64,000 nt of DNA. Origin: Sphingorhabdus sp. SMR4y. GTDB taxonomy: Bacteria > Pseudomonadota > Alphaproteobacteria > Sphingomonadales > Sphingomonadaceae. Each line of letters begins with the position of its first letter. Within the stretch, counting starts at the first letter, position 1. Below the pieces are notes generated by a model. The model saw only the letters and a program-made list of their open reading frames with translations, was not told the DNA's origin and did no database searches. This document shows, one piece after another, positions 43,459 through 51,406 of the stretch. The stretch is from NCBI RefSeq assembly GCF_002218195.1, contig NZ_CP022336.1, forward strand, positions 1,178,001 to 1,242,000, written 5' to 3'. The position numbers and the translations under genes are program-made.

Positions 43459-45494
43459 GCTGCAGCCTGTCCTTTCTCGCGGTGAAACAGCTCGCCTATG
43501 CTGGAGGCATTAACGGGTCGACTGAACAAGAATCCCTGCACATCATTGCATCCGTGCTCCGCAATAAAGGCCATCTGCTCGTCGGTCTCAATGCCCTCCG
43601 CCGTTGTTTTCATATGAAGGCTCGCGCCAAGCTGGGTGATCGCGCGCACGATGGATGCGCTGCCGGCATCGCTGGGGAGCTGCTGGACGAATGATTTGTC
43701 GATTTTGATCCGGGTAATCGGAAAACGGTGAAGATAGCTCAGCGACGAATATCCCGTTCCGAAGTCGTCCAGTGATATGCGAATCCCGGAATCATGCAGT
43801 TGCGTGAGCGTGTGCATCACAGTTTCATCATTACCGAGCAGCGCCGTTTCGGTAATTTCCAACTCCAGCCGTGTTGCCGGAAAGCCAGAATCCTTCAGCG
43901 CTTCCATAACGGTCTGGTGCAAGCGCGGATCCCGCAACTGAACCGCCGAAATATTCACTGCCAGGTCGATATGTTCGGGCCACGAAGCGGCATCGAGACA
44001 CGCCTGTTTGAGAACACCGGCTCCGATCCGGGAAATCAGTCCCAGCTCTTCCGCAATCGGAATGAATTCGGATGGCGGTACGTCTCCACGCTCGGGGCAG
44101 GTCCACCGCAGCAGGGCTTCCGCTCCGGTATAGGCACCGGAAGCAGAGTCGATAACCGGTTGATAGGCGATCTTGAAATCTTCCCGCATGCAGGCGCGAC
44201 GCAGATCGGTTTCCAGAAAGCGGCGCCTCTGGATGGCTTGCTGCATCGTCGGATCGAACACGCGACAGCCACGCCCCTCTGTTCGCTTTGCTGTATAGAG
44301 CGCAATATCGGCATATTGGACCAGGGTTTCGGGATCATTCGCATGCCCGGGCGCGAGACCGATACCGACGCTGGCGCCAATTTCCGCGACCTGCCCCTGT
44401 ATGACAAAGGGTCGGCGCAGAATTTCGACCACCCGCTCTGCCACGGCCCGGGCCTCGTCTTCCGAAGCGAGATCATAGGCAATTATGGCAAATTCGTCGC
44501 CGCCAATCCTTGCAACCAGATCACCCTTACGAACGGCCTGATTGAGGCGCGAGGCCACTTTCTGGAGTACGACGTCTCCGATCGGATGGCCGAGCGTGTC
44601 GTTGACCGGCTTGAACCGATCGAGATCGACCAGCAGCAAGGCAAACGGGCCGCCGCCGTTTGTCAGCTTGTCGCATTCGACATTCAACGCTTCGGAGAAG
44701 GCCCGGCGATTGGGCACTTCGGTCAAGGCATCGTGGAGCGCGATATGATGAAGCTGCTCTCTGGATTTCGACCGTGTCCGCCGCTCAACCAGATGGGTGG
44801 AGAGGCCGGCACCGATGATGATCAATGCGGCCATCGCGATTGCCGCCGCCAAAGCCGTAAAGGTTTCGCTGTCCGCACCGACCTGCACACCGGGAAGCGG
44901 GACCACGGTAAAGGCAGCCATGCCGGTGAAATGCAGACTGACGATGGCCGCCGCGAACAAACCGGAAGGTAGCCAGATATTTTCCGACAGGCCGGTTTTT
45001 CTGATCCGGGAGACCACGAGCGAGGAAAGAACGGCAGCCAGGACCAGGGAAGCGATCACATATTCCGGCAGCCAGGTGACAATGCCATCGGCCCGATAGG
45101 CGAACATCCCGACATAATGCATCGCTGCTATCGACAGGCCGATGATTCCGCCGCCCGTGACCACGGAGACAAAGCGGTTGCGCGAAGAGGCGACCAGCAA
45201 ACCCACCCCGGTGCCGACAACGGCGATCAGTGCGGAGAGCACCGTCAAGGTTCCGTCAAGCGTGACAGGAACGCCCGGACGGTAGCCAAGCATCGCTATA
45301 AAATGTGTGGCCCAGATAGCCGAACCGGCAGTAAAAGCGGACAGGAAACACCATTGGTAACGTTGTGCACCGGATTCAGCGAACGTGCGTTGAAACATTT
45401 TTACCGATGTAAGAGACCCGATCAGGCACATTGCTGCAGCCAGAGCTACAATCCAGAGATTATGATCGTGATAGAGACAAGTCAGTACGCGCAT
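43455..45494 (-). CDS. MHYT-GGDEF-EAL membrane c-di-GMP enzyme
   Basis: 679 residues from the ATG at 45494, which follows CCAGGAG at 5 nt (frame opens at 45518). N-terminal MHYT sensor of about seven helices with its repeated motif seen as THFIAML, MHYVGM and LHFTGM; these are thought to bind copper and sense small gases such as O2, CO or NO. GGDEF domain with intact GGDEF (ARIGGDEFAII) near residue 335, then EAL domain with GAEALLRW near 455 and DDFGTGYSSLSYL. Both catalytic signatures are intact. It is the first gene of a two-gene operon with the BLUF protein, so it may integrate gas and light signals. Confidence 0.92.
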   Translation of the reverse strand: MRVLTCLYHDHNLWIVALAAAMCLIGSLTSVKMFQRTFAESGAQRYQWCFLSAFTAGSAIWATHFIAMLGYRPGVPVTLDGTLTVLSALIAVVGTGVGLLVASSRNRFVSVVTGGGIIGLSIAAMHYVGMFAYRADGIVTWLPEYVIASLVLAAVLSSLVVSRIRKTGLSENIWLPSGLFAAAIVSLHFTGMAAFTVVPLPGVQVGADSETFTALAAAIAMAALIIIGAGLSTHLVERRTRSKSREQLHHIALHDALTEVPNRRAFSEALNVECDKLTNGGGPFALLLVDLDRFKPVNDTLGHPIGDVVLQKVASRLNQAVRKGDLVARIGGDEFAIIAYDLASEDEARAVAERVVEILRRPFVIQGQVAEIGASVGIGLAPGHANDPETLVQYADIALYTAKRTEGRGCRVFDPTMQQAIQRRRFLETDLRRACMREDFKIAYQPVIDSASGAYTGAEALLRWTCPERGDVPPSEFIPIAEELGLISRIGAGVLKQACLDAASWPEHIDLAVNISAVQLRDPRLHQTVMEALKDSGFPATRLELEITETALLGNDETVMHTLTQLHDSGIRISLDDFGTGYSSLSYLHRFPITRIKIDKSFVQQLPSDAGSASIVRAITQLGASLHMKTTAEGIETDEQMAFIAEHGCNDVQGFLFSRPVNASSIGELFHREKGQAAA

Positions 45495-45867
45495 TGAAAC
45501 TCCTGGGCTCGCAACCAATACTTTGAAGCGAATTTTGGCCTTAGGCAGTCAAATTATAAAATTTGGTAAACCGTCAAACCCCAGATTATTCGAGCATTCC
45601 ATCTGATCCCCCCAGGTTTCATGTCCTCCAGGACAAGAAATCCTGAATGATGATTGAATAGGAAAATCTGTCCTGTTCGAAGGATGAACAGAGGCCGGCA
45701 TATCTAGCCGTTGTGCTGAGTGGGAGCGGAACTTGCCCTGCTCCGGCCGGATATAATGTCCAATGTTCCGACAATTTTCGCAAGCTGCTGCCGCTGACAA
45801 GTTGGCATGGTCCAGCCATTGCATCCCCACATAGCAACGCGTGCAAAAATAAAAATTTTCGCTCCGG
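45495..45867. promoter_or_regulatory. Divergent intergenic region, no gene
   Basis: About 370 nt between the leftward MHYT gene and the rightward small exported protein. The short frames across it have no recognisable content and no plausible start. It should hold the promoter of the BLUF/MHYT pair; the promoter of the rightward gene is the ECF-type site at its right end. Confidence 0.35.
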
Positions 45868-45893
45868 GGATGAAACTAGCCTTTGGCTTCGTT
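45868..45893 (+). promoter_or_regulatory. Candidate ECF promoter (GGATGAAA-N13-TCGTT)
   Basis: GGATGAAA at 45868-45875 and TCGTT at 45889-45893, 32 nt before the ATG at 45925. Sequence and spacing equal those of the other three sites at 47605, 47636 and 49029. This makes the small exported protein a likely member of the regulon of the ECF sigma gene at 47085. Confidence 0.65.
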
Positions 45894-45924
45894 TTCCTCT
45901 CACAAGCATAACGGAGACAGGAAA

Positions 45925-46251
45925 ATGAAAACTGCATTCTTGATAAGCGGCTTTGCCGTCATCGCGATCGCCGCTTCACCGCTGGCCGCCCATACCGGTC
46001 AGGACAGCCATGTTGAAATCCGCAAGGAGCCGATTGCCGGTCAATATGACAAGCACTGGTACAATTATCTGGCGGATGTCCTGGAAGCCGACAAAGAGCT
46101 AAAAAGCGATTTGCGACGGGCAACCGACGCGGAAGACACGCGCGATGCGTGGGAAGAATATGAAAACGAGCTGATCGATGCCGACAAGGATTATGTCGAG
46201 GAAATGCGGGACCGCAATTTTCGGGCGGGCCGGGTCACGATCGGCAAATAG
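45925..46251 (+). CDS. Small exported helical protein, probable ECF regulon member
   Basis: 108 residues. ATG at 45925 with GGAGACAGG just before it; the longer frame from 45883 has no such site. Signal peptide FLISGFAVIAIAASPLAAH, cleavage near residue 23. The mature 85 residues are highly charged and Asp/Glu/Arg/Tyr-rich (YNYLADVLEADKELKSDLRR, DAWEEYENELIDADKDYVEE), predicted helical and periplasmic, with no cysteines. I recognise no family. It is preceded by an ECF-type promoter and followed by a strong terminator, so it is a single-gene unit. Function unknown; an envelope-stress or chaperone-like role is only a guess. Confidence 0.75.
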   Translation: MKTAFLISGFAVIAIAASPLAAHTGQDSHVEIRKEPIAGQYDKHWYNYLADVLEADKELKSDLRRATDAEDTRDAWEEYENELIDADKDYVEEMRDRNFRAGRVTIGK

Positions 46252-46272
46252 CGTTTGCTCCAATAAATGGTC

Positions 46273-46301
46273 AAAGGCGGGGGTCATTCCCCGCCTTTTT
46301 T
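46273..46301 (+). terminator. Rho-independent terminator
   Basis: GGCGGGG (46276-46282) and CCCCGCC (46289-46295) form a 7-bp GC-rich stem, extended by flanking A/T pairs, followed by a run of T. It lies 22 nt after the stop of the small exported protein and ends its transcript. Confidence 0.85.
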
Positions 46302-46365
46302 ATGTCGTGCCGGCATGACGCGCGCTAGAACAAAAGCCTGCGTCACGCTACGCTCCCAAAGGCTG

Positions 46366-47088
46366 CTATTTCCAGCCATTCTCCATCAATTGGCGCTCGC
46401 CTTCCGCGTCGACCGGTGCGCCGGCCATCATCGCTGCGGCGCGCGCGTTGATTTCGCTGCTCGAGGCCTGTCGATAGCCGCTCACCCCGGTCCCGGGTAC
46501 CATATCTTCGAGCCGCCATTGGCCCTGGCTTTTGCAGGCGATCCCGCCCAGAGCTTCACCGTCAAAGCTACGGCAAATCTGGTCCGCCCGGGAGCGGAAA
46601 GTCAGACCAATCCGATAATCGCCATTTGCACTTTCGGCAGAGGCAAGTTGCTTTTCCAGAGTGGTTTCTAGCGCGCCGCTGGCGATCAGGCTGCCATTTT
46701 GCTCGGCAACCGGGCCACCATCCTGACCAGGACCGAACTGGCCTACCACGATGCCCAATGCCAGAGTTGCCGCCATCGCGCCCCATTGCGCGAAACCGAA
46801 AGCTGGGCGGCCTTTGCTGTTCCGGTCTTTTTCAGCTTTTCGCCCGGCAAAGCTGTTATCGACATTATTGTCCATGGAAGCGGTTAGCAGCGCCGTCAAA
46901 CGATCGGGCACAGGCTCGTTTGCAACCGGATCATAATGCGCCGACAGCTGGTGTTTCAGTTCCTGTTCCCGAGCGATGCGATCCGCCAGCGCGCTGTCTG
47001 TCGCCATTGCCTTTTCGATCCGCCTGGCCGTCACTGCATCGCATTCGCCATCGACATAGGCGATGATCTGTTCCTCATTAAAGGTCAT
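46366..47088 (-). CDS. Anti-sigma factor (single-pass membrane)
   Basis: 240 residues. Cytoplasmic N-terminal part (EEQIIAYVDGECDAVTARRI) has the anti-sigma helical pattern but not the HxxxCxxC zinc motif. One transmembrane helix at about residues 100-118 (WGAMAATLALGIVVG) is followed by a periplasmic domain of 120 residues with two cysteines. It starts in the 4-nt overlap with the ECF sigma stop, the classic sigma/anti-sigma coupling, so it presumably holds that sigma inactive at the membrane. How the signal releases it is unknown; the neighbouring exported protease is a possible but untested player. Confidence 0.85.
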   Translation of the reverse strand: MTFNEEQIIAYVDGECDAVTARRIEKAMATDSALADRIAREQELKHQLSAHYDPVANEPVPDRLTALLTASMDNNVDNSFAGRKAEKDRNSKGRPAFGFAQWGAMAATLALGIVVGQFGPGQDGGPVAEQNGSLIASGALETTLEKQLASAESANGDYRIGLTFRSRADQICRSFDGEALGGIACKSQGQWRLEDMVPGTGVSGYRQASSSEINARAAAMMAGAPVDAEGERQLMENGWK

Positions 47089-47573
47089 GCCGCCTCTCCC
47101 AGTCCGCGTTGCAGCGCCTCGCGCCCACGGACCAGCCGTGAGGTCAGGGTTCCAATCGGTATATCGAGCATTTCGGCTGCTTCCTTATAGGCAAAGCCCT
47201 CGACTAGGACGAGCACGATCGCCTCGCGCTGTTCCAGCGGCAAAAGTTCCATCGCCCGATCGACATCTGAAAGCTCCATCCGTTCTTCCAAACGCTGGTG
47301 ATCATCGCCTGCAACATTCTGCATTGCGTCATCATCATTGGCGACATGCTCCCGCCGCCCTGCCGCGCGGACCGTGTCGATCCAGATATTTCTTGTAATC
47401 CTGTACATCCAGCTATCCAGTCTTGTTCCCGTTTGCCATTGGTCGCGCTTGTTCAGCGCGCGTTCGAGGGCCATCTGACACAGATCATCTGCATCATCGA
47501 TATTGCGCGTAAGGCCGCGGGCGAAACGCCGCAATTGCGGGAGCAGTTCCAGCAAATCCTGTTCAAATGCCAT
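47085..47573 (-). CDS. ECF-type RNA polymerase sigma factor
   Basis: 162 residues: sigma2 region with DDADDLCQMALERALNKRDQW and SWMYRITRNIWID at about residues 28-66, and sigma4 region with LPLEQREAIVLVLVEGFAYKEAAEMLDIPIGTL at about 108-140. Short ECF class. It is followed by its anti-sigma gene (4-nt overlap). Its own upstream region, shared with the divergent S8 protease gene, contains a near-palindromic element that reads as the same promoter motif in both directions, so it is probably autoregulated. Confidence 0.93.
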   Translation of the reverse strand: MAFEQDLLELLPQLRRFARGLTRNIDDADDLCQMALERALNKRDQWQTGTRLDSWMYRITRNIWIDTVRAAGRREHVANDDDAMQNVAGDDHQRLEERMELSDVDRAMELLPLEQREAIVLVLVEGFAYKEAAEMLDIPIGTLTSRLVRGREALQRGLGEAA

Positions 47574-47604
47574 TCAGCGCGGATATCCTTTATTGATGGT
47601 CTAT

Positions 47605-47630
47605 GGATGAAACGATGCAGCCGGTTCGTT
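47605..47630 (+). promoter_or_regulatory. Candidate ECF promoter for the S8 protease gene
   Basis: GGATGAAA at 47605-47612 and TCGTT at 47626-47630 on the plus strand, 64 nt before the protease ATG. It overlaps the minus-strand copy of the same motif. Confidence 0.62.
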
Positions 47631-47636
47631 TAATCC
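47611..47636 (-). promoter_or_regulatory. Candidate ECF autoregulatory promoter
   Basis: On the minus strand GGATTAAA reads from 47636 to 47629 and TCGTT from 47615 to 47611, about 37 nt before the sigma start. Together with the plus-strand copy it forms an imperfect inverted repeat (arms GGATKAAACG, 12-nt centre), so one 32-bp element serves both directions. Confidence 0.62.
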
Positions 47637-47694
47637 ATGAAGACAAAAAAAAGCAAATAGCTATTGGTCTGTTGCGACCGGAAGGAATGACATC

Positions 47695-49002
47695 ATGAAA
47701 GCAGCACGATATTGGTCGATCATCGTGATTATCTTCCTGCCGGCTGCGGCATGGGCGCAATTATCGCTGCCCGGCGTCGGACCTGGCAGCGCTTTACCTG
47801 AACGGACCATCGGGGAAGCCACCAGCATAGTGCTTGATCCGGTTACCGGAGCCGTCGAGGGACATCTGCTCGACCGGCTGAGCAGATCAGAACTCAACGC
47901 GCTACTCAACCGGATGCGCATTGACCGGGTCAACCGGTTTTTGCGCGAGAACCGCGCCTATGTGGAGCGGGATCACAATGGCGATCCGGCGGTGCGCGGC
48001 ATATTGGTGGCGACCGGCATCTCGGAGCCATCGATCAGCAAGGCCGTGGCCAGTGGCTTTACCGTGGTTGAGCGTGGCTGGATCGACGGACTGGATATTT
48101 CATTTGTCAAATTTTCAACTCGCAACGGTGCAAGTCTGAAGTCCGAGCGCAAGAAGCTTAAGAAAATCGCGCGCGAAGCCGAAATCAGCGGCGACAATAT
48201 CTATTTTACCAGCGCGACTGCCGCGACTGGTGCCGCTGCCTCCCTGCCCGCTGCTGCGCTTTCCGGAGGTTCTGCAAAGGCGGCAACCATCGGCCTGATC
48301 GACGGCGGCGTAGCCCGACATGATCTGATAAAGATCCCCGTCGAGCAGCGCGGGTTCGCCAAAGGTGGGCCCGTATCGAGCGCGCATGGTACTGCCATCG
48401 CTTCGCTGATATCGATGAGCCGGGAACACCGCCGCACTGGACTGCTGGCTGCCGATATTTACGGCAGCGATCCGGCAGGCGGGAACGCGACCGCGATAGC
48501 CCGCGCGCTCGGCTGGATGGCGACACGGAAAATCCCGGTCGTAACCATCAGCCTGGTTGGCCCGGACAATGGCCTGCTGCGCCGTGCGATCCGGTCTGCC
48601 CAGGGCAAGGGCATGCTGATCGTGGCTGCGGTGGGCAATGACGGACCAGCGGCACCGCCACGCTTTCCGGCCTCTTACAAAGGCGTCCTCGGCGTAACGG
48701 GTGTGGATCGCCGACACCGGGCGCTACCGGAAGCCGGGATTGCCACACCAGTAGATTTCGCCGCCCCCGGTGCGGACATCAAGGGCGCATCTCCCGGCGG
48801 CAAGACCGTGCCGTTACGCGGTACATCTTTCGCCGCCCCATTGGTGGCCGCGCGTCTTGCCGCACATTATCCGTCCCCCGACATTGCGGCTATCGAGAAG
48901 GCCGTTACTGGCCTGATCCACGAAGCCAGGGATCTCGGCAAAAAGGGCACTGACAAGGTCTTTGGCCATGGTCTCGTCTGCGAAAGCTGCGCTGCTCGCT
49001 GA
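47695..49002 (+). CDS. Exported subtilisin-like (S8) serine protease
   Basis: 435 residues. Signal peptide SIIVIIFLPAAAWAQ. Catalytic triad in S8 order: Asp203 in GLIDGGVARHD, His231 in AHGTAIASLIS, Ser378 in RGTSFAAPLVAARLAAHY, with oxyanion Asn in VAAVGNDGP. The roughly 170 residues between signal and catalytic domain could be a pro-domain or inhibitor. It is transcribed divergently from the ECF sigma gene from a shared element, so it is probably an effector of that stress response; processing of exported neighbours or of the anti-sigma periplasmic domain is a hypothesis. It ends CESCAAR with two close cysteines. Confidence 0.88.
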   Translation: MKAARYWSIIVIIFLPAAAWAQLSLPGVGPGSALPERTIGEATSIVLDPVTGAVEGHLLDRLSRSELNALLNRMRIDRVNRFLRENRAYVERDHNGDPAVRGILVATGISEPSISKAVASGFTVVERGWIDGLDISFVKFSTRNGASLKSERKKLKKIAREAEISGDNIYFTSATAATGAAASLPAAALSGGSAKAATIGLIDGGVARHDLIKIPVEQRGFAKGGPVSSAHGTAIASLISMSREHRRTGLLAADIYGSDPAGGNATAIARALGWMATRKIPVVTISLVGPDNGLLRRAIRSAQGKGMLIVAAVGNDGPAAPPRFPASYKGVLGVTGVDRRHRALPEAGIATPVDFAAPGADIKGASPGGKTVPLRGTSFAAPLVAARLAAHYPSPDIAAIEKAVTGLIHEARDLGKKGTDKVFGHGLVCESCAAR

Positions 49003-49028
49003 ACTTTTGAATTTTTTTTGCGCATGAC

Positions 49029-49054
49029 GGATTAAATACCAGATCCGGCTCGTT
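49029..49054 (+). promoter_or_regulatory. Candidate ECF promoter upstream of low-complexity exported protein
   Basis: GGATTAAA at 49029-49036 and TCGTT at 49050-49054, 47 nt before the ATG at 49102. Same sequence and spacing as the sites at 45868, 47605 and 47636. The protease gene ends at 49002, so this is a separate transcription unit. Confidence 0.65.
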
Positions 49055-49101
49055 CTCCTGACAGATGGCGAAAATTGCGTCGCCACAGAAGGAGAAACAT
49101 C

Positions 49102-50013
49102 ATGAACAAATCGATCACAAGCATCATCACAAGCACAATCACCATCGCCTTTCTGGCGACAGCTCCCGCATCGGCCCAGTTGCTCGGTGGCAGCGGCGGC
49201 CTTGGAGGTTCGCTCGGCGGTTCCCTGGGCGGCAATCTGGGCGGCAATATTGGCTCCGGAGCAGACACGATCGGTCAGGCCGGCGGAACTGTTACCGGAC
49301 GCGGCGGGGTGACCAGCTCCACGCAGATTGACCGTACAGTCGACACCAGGTCAGGCCGTGTGGCAACCGACGCCAGCAGCAGCTCCAGCGCCAATGGCTC
49401 GTTGCTCGGCGGCGTCACTACCTCGAACGATACGGTCAACGGCGCCGTGAACGGTGCCGCCAGCGGCTCTGCTTCCGGTTCCGCCAACGGCAGCACCGAT
49501 ACGACCCTCGTCGGCACCGACGCCCTGCGCTCGACCACCGGACAAGCCGTCGGAACTGTCCGCAGCAGCGTTTCCGGGGCGAAATCAACCGCCAGCGGCG
49601 CTGTTTCAACAGCTACAGGAACTGCCGGTAATACCGTTAACAGCGCCCAAACCGCAGCATCCCTCGGTGGCAGCATCGCAGCCAATGGCAGTGGTATGGC
49701 GATGGGCAATCTTGGCCAGCTCGCCGCTTCGGGAAGCACGGCGGCCAATGCCGGTGGCATGTTTGCCGTTTCACCCGGAATGCCGATCGAAGACCCGAAA
49801 GGACGCGTAGTCGGCTATGTCCAGGACGTCCGTCAGACCGGTTCCGGTGTGGTCAGCGCTGTGGTGGTCGAAGCCGGTAACCGCACCGCCACCCTCCCGG
49901 CTGCGAATTTTGCCGGATCCGGCGACATACTGGTCACCGGAATGAGCAAAGGCGAAATCAAGCAGGCTGCCAAGCAGCAGGAAAATGCGCCGCAAAGCGA
50001 CAGCAGCCAGTAA
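49102..50013 (+). CDS. Exported Gly/Ser/Thr-rich protein with PRC-barrel-like C terminus
   Basis: 303 residues from the ATG at 49102 with AAGGAG 8 nt before (the frame opens at 49075). Signal peptide ending PASAQ near residue 26. Residues about 27-60 are Gly-rich repeats (GGLGGSLGGSLGGNLGG), about 60-225 are low-complexity Ser/Thr/Ala/Asn/Gly with short repeats (NGAVNGAASGSASGSANGS), and about 230-290 form a compact domain (GMPIEDPKGRVVGYVQDVRQ) similar to PRC-barrel domains. It ends with a Gln/Ser-rich tail. The order suggests a flexible secreted or surface protein with one folded module. No enzymatic motif. ECF-type promoter upstream, terminator downstream. Confidence 0.8.
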   Translation: MNKSITSIITSTITIAFLATAPASAQLLGGSGGLGGSLGGSLGGNLGGNIGSGADTIGQAGGTVTGRGGVTSSTQIDRTVDTRSGRVATDASSSSSANGSLLGGVTTSNDTVNGAVNGAASGSASGSANGSTDTTLVGTDALRSTTGQAVGTVRSSVSGAKSTASGAVSTATGTAGNTVNSAQTAASLGGSIAANGSGMAMGNLGQLAASGSTAANAGGMFAVSPGMPIEDPKGRVVGYVQDVRQTGSGVVSAVVVEAGNRTATLPAANFAGSGDILVTGMSKGEIKQAAKQQENAPQSDSSQ

Positions 50014-50072
50014 AATAATTGCCGGCGGGCTGTCGATGACCGGAAGCCCCCCACAAACATCCTGCCGGCAAC

Positions 50073-50107
50073 GGGCGCGTCAGATCTTGATCTGGCGCGC
50101 CCTTTTC
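50073..50107 (+). terminator. Rho-independent terminator
   Basis: GGGCGCGTCAGATC and GATCTGGCGCGCCC form a 14-bp stem with one G-T mismatch and a TT turn, followed by TTTT on the plus strand. It ends the transcript of the exported low-complexity gene, before the convergent PepSY gene (stop at 50123). Confidence 0.85.
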
Positions 50108-50122
50108 TATTCTGGACCGGTT

Positions 50123-51406
50123 TCAACCGCCCGCCTTACGTTTCATGATTTCCGCGAAAGCAAATACCGTAATCAGCAGGCCAATCCAGAAGACGATGGC
50201 AAAGGGAAAGCCATTGCCGAAAAGAAGACGCGCCAACAGCGTTATCGTCAGGACGAGCGGCGTGCCGATAATTACGCCGTGCCATGCGCCCCGCAGCCCG
50301 GGTTCCTCCATGCCTCTGCGTCTGCGCTTGCCGAGCCAGATATAGGTGCCCGTGGCACAGATTGCGGTCAGCGCGATTCCGAATATCAGATAGGCCAGCT
50401 TCACCGGCAGACCGCCAAAGGTGCCGAAGTGCAATTGATAGGTCGAGGCCGCCGCCTGCTGTCCCCAGTCGCCATCCGCCAGCCCGGCCGTATGTTCAAA
50501 TGTGCCGTCGGCACGGAACGCATAATATTCACCGAAGATTAGCCGCCGCTGATGCTCGCCGACAATCTGGATATGCTGTCCCTTGGTCATCGGGTCGTGG
50601 AGAATGGCATAGGTCAGGGTCAGTTCGGGATAGGAACCGGCCATATGGGCAAGCGCCGCCGCGACATCTGGCACCGGTGCCGGCCGGGGGTCGGCTTCGC
50701 CCTCTTCACCGAAAATCGGTCCGTAAACCGCTTCCGCATCGCCCTGATAATCATCAGCAGCGACTCCATAAGCGGTGATGCTGGCCAGCCCGATCAGCGC
50801 GCCAGTCAGCGCGATGGCAACGGAAAAGGGCAAGGTCCAGACACTCAGCCGATTGTGCCAGTCGGCTAACCCGACACCATTGCTGTTGCGCGTGCGCAGA
50901 CGGAATGCATCCCTGAAAATGCGCGGATGTGCGACAATGCCGCTGACCGCAAGCGCCAGCATCATAACGCCCAATATTCCCACTATCGTGATCCCGACCA
51001 GCACCGGCAGATTAAGCGTATAGTGAAGTTTCACGACAAAGTCTGACCAGGCGATCTCCTCGGGCCCGGCGAGCGTGCCATCCTGCGCCAGATAGACTGC
51101 CTGGGTGTCCGTGGTGACCACCGCGCGCGGCAATTCCTTGTTCGGCAGATGAACATAGAGGTGGGTTGTGGTCGGCTGACCTGCTTCGCTCGCCAGAACG
51201 GCCTCAACGCCGCGCTGCACCGCTTCCGGCGCTATTGATTCCATCTCCGGTGCGTTAGGCTGTTCGACCCGTTGCAGTTCCTGATAGAAAACCGCCACCG
51301 TGCCGGTCAGCGAGACAATGTAAAGCAGCGCTCCGGCAATCAGGCCGATCGCAGCATGGGCAGAAAGGGATTTCTTGACCGTTGCCGGCTCGATAATAAC
51401 GCTCAT
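50123..51406 (-). CDS. PepSY-associated TM protein (PiuB-like), iron uptake
   Basis: 427 residues with four or more transmembrane helices: HAAIGLIAGALLYIVSLTG near residue 18, FVVKLHYTLNLPVLVGITIVG around 130, SVWTLPFSVAIALTGALIG, and a C-terminal pair. The family occurs beside TonB-dependent siderophore receptors and is thought to help reductive iron release or uptake at the inner membrane. The frame extends to 51520, but the ATG at 51406 has GGGGAG upstream and overlaps the previous stop (ATGA). Third gene of the Fur-type operon. Confidence 0.86.
   Translation of the reverse strand: MSVIIEPATVKKSLSAHAAIGLIAGALLYIVSLTGTVAVFYQELQRVEQPNAPEMESIAPEAVQRGVEAVLASEAGQPTTTHLYVHLPNKELPRAVVTTDTQAVYLAQDGTLAGPEEIAWSDFVVKLHYTLNLPVLVGITIVGILGVMMLALAVSGIVAHPRIFRDAFRLRTRNSNGVGLADWHNRLSVWTLPFSVAIALTGALIGLASITAYGVAADDYQGDAEAVYGPIFGEEGEADPRPAPVPDVAAALAHMAGSYPELTLTYAILHDPMTKGQHIQIVGEHQRRLIFGEYYAFRADGTFEHTAGLADGDWGQQAAASTYQLHFGTFGGLPVKLAYLIFGIALTAICATGTYIWLGKRRRRGMEEPGLRGAWHGVIIGTPLVLTITLLARLLFGNGFPFAIVFWIGLLITVFAFAEIMKRKAGG

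Noticed and set aside
45713-45928. 71-codon plus-strand frame before the small exported protein
   Set aside because: It overlaps the ECF promoter motif and the start region of the 45925 gene and has no ribosome-binding site or recognisable sequence.
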